Made by a program: the position numbers and the translations under genes | Notes under the pieces: model-generated | The model's input: the letters and a program-made list of their open reading frames with translations, nothing else | Told to the model about the DNA's origin: nothing | The model's database searches: none | Part shown: positions 23,417 through 33,644 of the stretch, one piece after another | How positions within the stretch are numbered: position 1 is the stretch's first letter | How the letters are laid out: each line of letters opens with the position of its first letter | NCBI GenBank assembly: GCA_949825025.1 | Contig: OX463784.1 | Span: forward strand, 17,302,124-17,366,123 | Source: Siphlonurus alternatus | Taxonomy: Eukaryota > Arthropoda > Insecta > Ephemeroptera > Siphlonuridae | Direction: 5' to 3' | DNA: 64,000 bases

Positions 23417-24910
23417 AATGAGGGGATTTCAAAAAGACTTACATGCGAGGTTTAGCCGGCGGATAACTTGTCCACATTCTAGTCTGGATAACCTAAATAC
23501 TAAGCCGCGTGGACAAGTATATAGGCCCAGACAAGTGTTTGGATAAGTTACTTTGGACAAGTCACTTAGCCAAACCTGTTAGACAAATTCTCGTGGCGAA
23601 GATAGCCGCGCGGATAAGTATCGTGGACATCTCTCCCACCTGAATTTTTTTTTAATTACGCCGCCATCTTGGATTACGTCTTAAATATGGAGGTAATTGG
23701 ACCTCGATATATGGTGATTTGTTGCTACTTTATTTAGCAATTGTGTTTGATTGAATATCAATTTTTGTAGTTTTTTTGTAGACAAAGGTTTGATTTAAAC
23801 AATTTAGCGCTTATTTTCAATTGTTACCGCCCCTTTTTCTATGACATCAACAAGCCCCGCCCTCTCTGAAAGGTAGCATATATTTTGCTGTGCTATATTT
23901 TTTAGCAAGTAGAACATAAATACAGAATATTTGTGTTAAATAATTTCATAAGACCTTTCCAAGGACACACTCTATGCCATATAAAAAAATAAGTGAAATA
24001 TTTATCGTTTAATTACTCATTTTGATGATTTATGAGAGCCCTTTGTTCTCTATGATACAATTTAAGTCATCTTTTCCGAGACTTCATCTGCATATTTATG
24101 TTCTATTTACACATTTAAACATGTAAATTTACTAAAAAAAAAGCTCGGTATTAGCCTGGTAGAAGTTCATGAAGGAATACAAACTCGTTTGTCAAAAATA
24201 TATAAGTAAAATAAAGCAGGCAGGAAATGTCGAGGGGAAAAAGCAAGGTTGTACCATTGTAAACGAGCTCTCAAATATCGTCAAAATAAGCAATTCTCTA
24301 ATGGATATTTCACTTACTTCATAATTATATCATAATGGAATATGATCCTGTAATAATATAAATTAATTAACGCCAATCTTGCGTATTAATAGGTATAGGT
24401 GTAAATTTGGTGAAAAATATGACACTTCTTTATTATGTCAGCCTAAAAAAGGGGATGATCAGCCGGCTGAGGGGAGCGAGGGGAGGGAAAAGAAATGAAA
24501 CCAACGATAATATAATAGGAAGGCGCTAAAATTTGAAATTTTTAGTCTTCTAGAAACTACGCAAATTGATACTCAATCAAATTTAAACACAATTGCTAAA
24601 TAAATTAGAAACAAATCACCATATATCGAGGTCCAATTACCTCCATATTTAAGACGTAATCCAAGATGGCGTCCTAATTAAAAAAATATCCAGGTGGGAG
24701 AGATGTCCGCGATACTTATAGGCGTGGCTATCTTGGCAACGAGAATTTGTCCAACAGGTTTGGCCAAGTGACTTGTCCAAAGTAACTTATCCAAAAACTT
24801 GTCTGGGCCTATACTTGTCCACGCGGCTTAGTATTTAGGTTATCCAGACTAGAACGTGGACAAGTTATCAGCCGGCTAAACCTCGCGGATAAGTCTTTTT
24901 GACTTCCCCT
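23417..24910. mobile_element. Foldback element with GGAYAAGT-rich arms
   Basis: The left arm (23417-23783) and right arm (24541-24910) are inverted copies. The ends read AGGGGATTTCAAAAAGACTT and the inverse of AAGTCTTTTTGACTTCCCCT. The arms are studded with degenerate GGATAAGT/GGACAAGT octamers (for example GGATAACTTG, GGACAAGTAT, GGATAAGTTA, GGACAAGTCA) and also include CCATCTTGGATTACGTC. The central spacer of about 760 bp has no transposase frame. I found no convincing target duplication. Confidence 0.7.
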
Positions 24911-27900
24911 CCTAGGTTTCAATTACATGACGTCAGGTGTTTTCAGCATGATCGAGCTAAAATTAGAAGTTTTGGTTTTGTCAAGTTTTGCCGTTTTCAC
25001 TGTTTTGAAGTTTTAGGCCTCAAAATCCGGCTTTTTTGTTTGTTATAGAATCTTTAAAATTCCTTAATATTTGAACTCCTAGGGTCCAATTATATGACGT
25101 CAGGTGTTTTCAGCATGATCGAGCTAAAATTAGAAGTTTCGGTTTTGTCAAGTTTTGCCGTTTTCACTGTTTTGAAGTTTAAAGCTTCAAAATCAATCTT
25201 TTTTGTTTGATATTGAATCTTCAAAACTCCTTGATATTTGAACTCTTAGGGTCCAATTACATGGCGTCAGGTGTTTTCAGCATGATCGAGCTAAAATTAG
25301 AAGTTTTGGTTTTGTCTAGTTTTGCCGTTTTCACTGTTTTGAAGTTTAAACCCTCAAAATCCGGCTCTTTTGTTTATGATCGAATCTTCAAAATTCCTTC
25401 ATATTCAAACTCCTGGGGTCCAATTACATGACTTCTGGTGTTTTGATCATAATCGAGCTAAAATAATAAGTTTTTGGTTTTGTCAAGTTTTGCCGTTTTT
25501 ACTATTTTGAAGTTTAAGGCCTCAAAATCCGGCTTTTTGGTTTGTGATTGAATCTTCAAAATTCCTTCATATTTGAACTCCTAGGGTCCAATTACATGGT
25601 TTCAGGTGTTTTCAGTATGATCGAGCTGAAATTAAAAGTTTTGGTTGGGTCAAGTTTTGACGTTTTCACTGTTTTAAAGTTAAAGGCCTCAAAATCCGGC
25701 TTTTTTGTTTGTGATTGAATCTTAAAAATTCCTTCATATTCAAACTCCTAGGGTCCAATTACATGGTTTCAGGTGTTTTCAGCATGATCGAGCTAAAATT
25801 AGAAGTTTTGGTTTTGTCAAGTTTTGCCGTTTTCACTGTTTTGAAGTTTAAGGCCTCAAAATCCGGCTTTTTTGTTTGTAATAGAATCTTCAAAATTCCT
25901 TAATATTTGAACTCCTAGGGTCCAATTATATGACGTCAGGTGTTTTCAGCATGATCGAGCTAAAATTAGAAGTTTCGGTTTTGTCAAGTTTTGCCGTTTT
26001 CACTGTTTTGAAGTTTAAGGCCTCAAAATCCGGCTTTTTTGTTTGTTATAGAATCTTCAAAATTCCTTAATATTTGAACTCCTAGGGTCCAATTATATGA
26101 CGTCAGGTGTTTTCAGCATGATCGAGCTAAAATTAGAAGTTTCGGTTTTGTCAAGTTTTGCCGTTTTCACTGTTTTGAAGTTTAAAGCCTCAAAATCCGG
26201 CTTTTTTGTTTGTTATTGAATCTTCAAAATTCCTTGATATTTGAACTCTTAGGGTCCAATTACATGGCGTCAGGTGTTTTACGCATGATCGAGCTAAAAT
26301 TAGAAGTTTTGGTTTTGTCAAGTTTTGCCGTTTTCACTGTTTTGAAGTTTAAAGCCTCAAAATCCGGCTCTTTTGTTTATGATCGAATCTTCAAAATTCC
26401 TTCATATTCAAACTCCTGGGGTCCAATTACATGACTTCAGGTGTTTTGATCATAATCGAGCTAAAATTAGAAGTTTTGGTTTTGTCAAGGTTGCCATTTT
26501 CATTGTTTTGAAGTTTAAGGCCTCAAAATCCGGCTTATTTGTTTGTGATTGAATATTCAAAATTCCTTCATATTTGAACTCCTAGGGTCCAATTACATGG
26601 TTTCAGGTGTTTTCAGTATGATCGAGCTAAAAAGAAAAGTTTTGGTTTTGTCAAGTTTTGACGTTTTCACTGTTTTGAAGTTGAAGGCCTCAAAATCCGT
26701 CTTTTTTGTTCGTTATTGAATCTTCAAAATTCCTCCATATTTGAACTCCTAGGGTCCAATTATATGGTTTCAGGTGTTTTCAGCATGATTGAGCTAAAAT
26801 TAGAAGTTTTTGGTTTTGGCAAGTTTTGCCGTTTTCACTATTTTGAAGTTTGAGGCCTCAAAATCCGGCTTTTTTGTTTGTTATTGAATCTTAAAAATTC
26901 CTTCATATTCAAACTCCTAGGGTCCAATTACATGACGTCAGGTGTTTTCAGCATGATCGAGCTAAAATTAGAAGTTTTGGTTTTGTCAAGTTTTGCCGTT
27001 TTCACTGTTTTGAAGTTAAGGGCCTCAGAATCCGGCTTTTTTGTTTGTTGTAGAATCTTCAAAATTCCTTAATATTTGAACTCCTAGGGTCCAATTATAT
27101 GACGTCAGGTGTTTTCAGCATGATCGAGCTAAAATTAGAAGTTTCGGTTTTGTCAAGTTTTGCCGTTTTCACTGTTTTGAAGTTTAAAGCCTCAAAATCC
27201 AGCTTTTTTTGTTTGTTATTGAATCTTCAAAATTCCTTGATATTTGAACGCTCAGGGTCCAATTTCATGGCGTCAGGTGTTTTCAGCATGATCGAGCTAA
27301 AATTAGAAGTTTTGGTTTTGTCAAGTTTTGCCGTTTTCACTGTTTTGAAGTTTAAAGCCTCAAAATCCGGCTCTTTTGTTTATGATCGAATCTTCAAAAT
27401 TCCTTCATATTCAAACTCCTGGGGTCCAATTACATGACTTCTGGTGTTTTGATCATAATCGAGCTAAAATAATAAGTTTTTGGTTTTGTCAAGTTTTGCC
27501 GTTTTTACTATTTTGAAGTTTAAGGCCTCAAAATCCGGCTTTTTGGTTTGTGATTGAATCTTCAAAATTCCTTCATATTTGAACTCCTAGGGTCCAATTA
27601 CATGGTTTCAGGTGTTTTCAGTATGATCGAGCTGAAATTAAAAGTTTTGGTTGGGTCAAGTTTTGACGTTTTCACTGTTTTAAAGTTAAAGGCCTCAAAA
27701 TCCGGCTTTTTTGTTTGTGATTGAATCTTAAAAATTCCTTCATATTCAAACTCCTAGGGTCCAATTACATGGTTTCAGGTGTTTTCAGCATGATCGAGCT
27801 AAAATTAGAAGTTTTGGTTTTGTCAAGTTTTGCCGTTTTCACTGTTTTGAAGTTTAAGGCCTCAAAATCCGGCTTTTTTGTTTGTAATAGAATCTTCAAA

Positions 27901-30156
27901 ATTCCTTAATATTTGAACTCCTAGGGTCCAATTATATGACGTCAGGTGTTTTCAGCATGATCGAGCTAAAATTAGAAGTTTCGGTTTTGTCAAGTTTTGC
28001 CGTTTTCACTGTTTTGAAGTTTAAGGCCTCAAAATCCGGCTTTTTTGTTTGTTATAGAATCTTCAAAATTCCTTAATATTTGAACTCCTAGGGTCCAATT
28101 ATATGACGTCAGGTGTTTTCAGCATGATCGAGCTAAAATTAGAAGTTTCGGTTTTGTCAAGTTTTGCCGTTTTCACTGTTTTGAAGTTTAAAGCCTCAAA
28201 ATCCGGCTTTTTTGTTTGTTATTGAATCTTCAAAATTCCTTGATATTTGAACTCTTAGGGTCCAATTACATGGCGTCAGGTGTTTTACGCATGATCGAGC
28301 TAAAATTAGAAGTTTTGGTTTTGTCAAGTTTTGCCGTTTTCACTGTTTTGAAGTTTAAAGCCTCAAAATCCGGCTCTTTTGTTTATGATCGAATCTTCAA
28401 AATTCCTTCATATTCAAACTCCTGGGGTCCAATTACATGACTTCAGGTGTTTTGATCATAATCGAGCTAAAATTAGAAGTTTTGGTTTTGTCAAGGTTGC
28501 CATTTTCATTGTTTTGAAGTTTAAGGCCTCAAAATCCGGCTTATTTGTTTGTGATTGAATATTCAAAATTCCTTCATATTTGAACTCCTAGGGTCCAATT
28601 ACATGGTTTCAGGTGTTTTCAGTATGATCGAGCTAAAAAGAAAAGTTTTGGTTTTGTCAAGTTTTGACGTTTTCACTGTTTTGAAGTTGAAGGCCTCAAA
28701 ATCCGTCTTTTTTGTTCGTTATTGAATCTTCAAAATTCCTCCATATTTGAACTCCTAGGGTCCAATTATATGGTTTCAGGTGTTTTCAGCATGATTGAGC
28801 TAAAATTAGAAGTTTTTGGTTTTGGCAAGTTTTGCCGTTTTCACTATTTTGAAGTTTGAGGCCTCAAAATCCGGCTTTTTTGTTTGTTATTGAATCTTAA
28901 AAATTCCTTCATATTCAAACTCCTAGGGTCCAATTACATGACGTCAGGTGTTTTCAGCATGATCGAGCTAAAATTAGAAGTTTTGGTTTTGTCAAGTTTT
29001 GCCGTTTTCACTGTTTTGAAGTTAAGGGCCTCAGAATCCGGCTTTTTTGTTTGTTGTAGAATCTTCAAAATTCCTTAATATTTGAACTCCTAGGGTCCAA
29101 TTATATGACGTCAGGTGTTTTCAGCATGATCGAGCTAAAATTAGAAGTTTCGGTTTTGTCAAGTTTTGCCGTTTTCACTGTTTTGAAGTTTAAAGCCTCA
29201 AAATCCAGCTTTTTTTGTTTGTTATTGAATCTTCAAAATTCCTTGATATTTGAACGCTCAGGGTCCAATTTCATGGCGTCAGGTGTTTTCAGCATGATCG
29301 AGCTAAAATTAGAAGTTTTGGTTTTGTCAAGTTTTGCCGTTTTCACTGTTTTGAAGTTTAAAGCCTCAAAATCCGGCTCTTTTGTTTATGATCGAATCTT
29401 CAAAATTTCTTCATATTCAAACTCCTTGGGTCCAATTACATGACTTCAGGTGTTTTGATCATAATCGAGCTAAAATTAGAAGTTTTGGTTTTGTCAAGGT
29501 TGCCATTTTCATTGTTTTGAAGTTTAAGGCCTCAAAATACGGCTTATTTGTTTGTGATTGAATATTCAAAATTCCTTCATATTTGAACTCCAAGGGTCCA
29601 ATTACATGGTTTCAGGTGTTTTCAGTATGATCAAGCTAAAAAGAAAAGTTTTGGTTTTGTCAAGTTTTGACGTTTTCACTGTTTTGAAGTTGAAGGCCTC
29701 AAAATCCGTCTTTTTTGTTTGTTATTGAATCTTCAAAATTCCTCCATATTTGAACTCCTAGGGTCCAATTATATGGTTTCAGGTGTTTTCAGCATGATTG
29801 AGCTAAAATTAGAAGTTTTTGGTTTTGGCAAGTTTTGCCGTTTTCACTATTTTGAAGTTTAAGGCCTCAAAATCCGGCTTTTTGGTTTGTGATTGAATCT
29901 TCAAAATTCCTTCATATTTGAACTCCTAGGGTCCAATTACATGGTTTCAGGTGTTTTCAGTATGATCGAGCTAAAATTAAAAGTTTTGGTTTTGTCAAGT
30001 TTTGCCGTTTTCACTGTTTTGAAGTTTAAGGCCTCAAAATCCGGCTTTTTTGTTTGTTATTGGATCTTCAAAATTCCTTCATATTTGAACTGTTAGGGTC
30101 CAATTATATGACGTCAGGTGTTTTCAGCATGATCGAGCTAAAATTAGAAGTATTGG
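24911..30156. repeat. Satellite array of 167-bp monomers with 2006-bp higher-order repeat
   Basis: About 31 head-to-tail monomers. Successive AGGGTCCAATT landmarks fall at 25081, 25248, 25415, 25583 and 25750. Monomer types differ: TGACGTCA, TGGTTTCA or TGGCGTCA after AATTAYA, and TTTTCAGCATGATCG or TTTTGATCATAATCG. The order of types repeats every 2006 bp (12 monomers): sequence at 25715, 26210, 26878 and 27099 recurs at 27721, 28216, 28884 and 29105. From about 29443 the order jumps by about 1003 bp (six monomers), a trace of unequal exchange. Since 167 is not divisible by 3, the recurrent 60-112 codon frames are not genes. Confidence 0.95.
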
Positions 30157-30856
30157 TTATAGTCTTCTAAAAACTACAGAGACCCTACCCATGTCTTGTG
30201 GGTGGAAATTTGAAGAACCTTGAATTTAGTTCCACCGGAATTCCGAATGGGCACACTACTATCGACCAATCATCATGATTTCATTATTAATGACGTCATC
30301 CGAGCTGGCCAATCGCTGATCACAAAATCGCCGATTTGCTATCTCGGATGACGTCACTGATGATGAAACCAACAATGATTGGTGGATAGTAGTGTGGCCA
30401 CTCGGAATTCCGGTGGAACTAAATGCAAGGTTCTTCAAATTTCTACCCATAAGACACGGAGGTCTCTGTAGGGTCTCTGCTAAAAACTACACAAATTGAT
30501 ACTTAATCAAATTTGAACACAATTGCTAAATAAATTAGCAACAAATCACCATGTATCGAGGTCCAAATACCTCCATATTAAGGACGTAATCCAAGGTGGC
30601 GTCCTAATAAAAAAGATATCCAGGTGGGAGGTGGGAGAGATATCCGCGATACTTATCCGCAACGCTACCTTAGCCACGAGAATTATATTTGTCCAGCAGG
30701 TTTGGCTAAGTGACTTGTCCAAAGTAACTTATTCAAACACTTGTCTGGGCCTATACTTGTCCACGCGGCTAAGAATTTAGGTTATCCAGACTAGAACGTG
30801 GACAAGTTATCCGCCGGCTTAACCTCCCGGATAAGTCTTTTTGAATTCCCCTCATT
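30157..30856. mobile_element. Second copy of the GGAYAAGT foldback right arm, closing the satellite
   Basis: This repeats 24541-24910 in the same orientation, from AGTCTTCTAAAAACTAC through TCCAGGTGGGAG and CTTGTCTGGGCC to the end CTTTTTGAATTCCCCTCATT. It is interrupted by a 303-bp palindromic insertion. The outer end mirrors the left end at 23417 (AATGAGGGG), so 23417-30856 may be read as one large element with an internal satellite. Confidence 0.75.
30177..30479. mobile_element. Palindromic MITE with 10-bp target duplication (Mutator-like)
   Basis: The ends are CAGAGACCCTAC and its inverse. CTAAAAACTA flanks both sides exactly (30167-30176 and 30480-30489). The homologous arm at 24541 has the uninterrupted site TTCTAGAAACTACG, an empty-site reference. 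The arms include GGAATTCCG and two TGACGTCA-bearing stretches. A 9-11 bp duplication is typical of Mutator-type elements; assignment is inference. Non-coding. Confidence 0.85.
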
Positions 30857-32238
30857 ATTTATATATAACGTTCTGGCTTTAAACAAAATATATTAATTAT
30901 ACAATGTGCGGCATACGTAAAACAACATGACAAAATTTCAAGAATCGATTTCTTCATCATGTCATAGAATATTCTATTCTATTCTTTATCATTGCGCTTA
31001 TAAAGATAAAGGGTTCTCAAGATCGCATACATGTGATATTTACAAACGAAAAGAAATATTATAAGATAATGCAATAAATGCATGATGTTGAAATTTTTAA
31101 ATTCAAGACTTGTTTTGTTTTCATGCATGTGTTGTATACAAATATAAAGTTCTCTTGATAATATTTTGAATATATGTATGTTAGTAAACACAATTTGCAT
31201 ACCAGCATGTTTAAATTTAACAAATATTTTGGGAAATTTAGTGTAATTAAATTTTAGTAAAGTAATTAATATAAATATTGATAATTGTTTTGTACAATCA
31301 GTATCGTGTTTATCTCTAATTAATTTTTCGGCCGATTGTTTATAATAGCTAGTGTATATTATATTGATTTTGTCAATTTATTGCTTTACTGAATATCAAA
31401 TAACATAGATTTTTTTTAAACATGTCATACAATATTGAATGGAATTTAAAATTGAACTTCCTTCCAATGATGTATACAAGCCATGCTGTCTGATAAATTT
31501 TACAAGTCCGAATTTTTATTTTAAACTTAATTTTATCCTGCGTGAAAAGTTTGCAACAGACAAAAAATTACTGTCATCGATAAAGTTTGAAAAAAAAAAA
31601 TATTTGTTCCCGGATGTTTGTGGCAGTTTTATACCAAATTTGCAGGGGTGTCAAAATTAACACTAAATTTTACATCACACTATTTAAAATGTTTATATTA
31701 TACATCAGGAGACACCTTAAAACATTGCAGTAAAAAATCTTTTGCATAAGAACTGAAGTAAAAAAAAAAAAAAAACAAAAAAAAACATAATATTTGTTCA
31801 ACAATTTGCATATTATATGTCAACAGAAAAGTGCTATACGAATGTCAGAAATTATTATAAACTAAACAAGACCAGGTATCATCAGCAAAGATTTATTGTC
31901 ATTGCAATTTTATAGCATGGTGGGCGCAAAATTATTGCTTCAACAGCCTTCTCAATAATAACCTATATATGCCTTTAGCTCTAATTAAGTGAACATCCAT
32001 AAGACCTCCATCCCCCAAACGTCTCCAAGCCTCCCTCCACTATAAGGTTACACCTACCCCCGAAAATAACGAGGTGCTTTTTTCACTATGAGTCCGTTAA
32101 CATTTAGAATTTTAGTACAATACATTTTGGGATAGCGCCCCAGCCTCATTTGCTGGCGCTGCTGCATACAAGCTTCAAGCGTTCTGGGAAAATTTTCTCC
32201 ATAAACCACCATTTTAGAAAATTTGAATTTTTTATCCG
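30857..32238. other. AT-rich intergenic or intronic DNA
   Basis: No supported gene. It contains short A runs near 31590, 31760 and 31780. Confidence 0.45.
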
Positions 32239-32407
32239 TAACTATTGAGCGCGATTCACGAAGCAGTTGGCCAGGTTTCTAACCATGTTTAACTAGGTGT
32301 TTTAACACGTAAAACAGATATATAGTTAAACGTGCATGGTTAAGCTATAAACGGGGTTAGATACCTGGCTAATTGCTTTGTGAATCGGCGAATCGCACCC
32401 GTTACAG
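32239..32407. mobile_element. Short palindromic MITE
   Basis: Inverted matches GCGATTCACGAAGCAGTTGG against CTAATTGCTTTGTGAATCG, and AACCATGTTTAAC against GTTAAACGTGCATGGTT. GTAAC/GTTAC lies at both outer edges. The target duplication is unclear. Confidence 0.55.
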
Positions 32408-33500
32408 CTATGTATTTGAAACTATCTCCTACACTCCTATTTAGGGGTCTTTTGATTATGAATCAAGTACTTATTTTACCCTAAAATATTTCTTTAGTGC
32501 CAAAAAAACAATTTCATTTTTTTTTAACATATATAGGTTTAGATAGGAGATAGGACTGTGGGAACACTGTAAAATCAGCTGACTTAAATCCTCCATGGGA
32601 GAGGTAATGTAATTGTATAAAAAAAGTTGAAGTTCACCACGCGTAGACTGCGTGTGACGACGTCTACAAACATGCAGAGGGTAAAGTGGTGGTGATGTCC
32701 ACAGGTGTCTTATATATTATTGCGACTCACATGTGAGTAATATAAACGATGTCGTAGTTAAAAATTGTATCTTCGTCACTGTATTTTGATTACGCTGACA
32801 TGTGCACGCATATATATGCTGACACCAAGGTGTCTACTGTATAATGATAAGAAGACTTATTTGCACTGATGGCGAATATGATTCACCTCATTTTTTTTTC
32901 TTTCTTATCTCATATGTACATATATAGACTTACGTCATTATTTACACTCGCATATAAGACACTGTGTGTCTTTATGAGGTGATATATTTCGTACATAATA
33001 TTGACTTAAAATTTTATCTTATGTCATATATAATAATATTTTGTAACTGTTTTTTTACATGGAAGTTTGTAGTATTTATTAGGAAATATACTTCATGTGT
33101 ATTTTGACTATTTTGTAAATATTAGACGCGATTTATGAACTACATTTTTTGCAAAACATATAATAATTATACACAGTATTCGGCAGTGTCAGCCAAATTC
33201 GTGTAGCCTAATTCAATATTATATAACCGTGGTTAGTGAACGACCTGGATAATCACACTATTTGCAGAAGATGCTACATGGACATTTTTGTTGACTCACA
33301 GTGTAAGGAAGCTCGGTAAACTTTTTTTGCATCGACTTTTGTCTATTTTTTTATTTTCTAAAATTTGTATAGGTTAGGTATATATTATATGCTAGCACTT
33401 AGCAGCCTCTTTGTTAATATATTATGTCATGTAATGACGAAGGACCACCTTTAAGAATAAAGATGACCCTGGATGGTGCTGTCTTATAGATTTTGTTGTA
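32408..33500. other. AT-rich DNA, nothing recognised
   Basis: No supported exon. Only low-complexity stretches and a (TATA)-rich patch near 32810 are seen. Confidence 0.4.
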
Positions 33501-33502
33501 TA

Positions 33503-33642
33503 CAGTCGTCGCTTCGAAAATTTTCCCTTTGCGGCCTTGTCAATTACCATGCCCCGTAAGAATAACACAGGGCATGGTAATTGACAACAGGGCATGGTAA
33601 TTGACAAGGCTGCAAGTGGAAAATTTTCCAAGGCGTCGAGTG
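33503..33642. mobile_element. Short TA-flanked palindromic MITE
   Basis: CAGTCGTCGCTTCGAAAATT on the left matches the inverse of the right end GGCGTCGAGTG, with TA on both sides (33501-33502 and 33643-33644). The inner arms GTCAATTACCATGCCC pair with two copies of GGGCATGGTAATTGAC, so one inner arm is duplicated. 140 bp, non-coding. Confidence 0.7.
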
Positions 33643-33644
33643 TA

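Noticed and set aside
25207..29443. Recurring 62-112 codon frames (for example with MIELKLEVLVLSSFAVF)
   Set aside because: They recur with the 167-bp satellite, whose period is not a multiple of three. They are fragments of repeat DNA, not genes.
23417..30856. Target-site duplication for the GGAYAAGT foldback element
   Set aside because: Flanks (ATATTAATG against CATTATTTA) do not match in direct orientation, so none is claimed.
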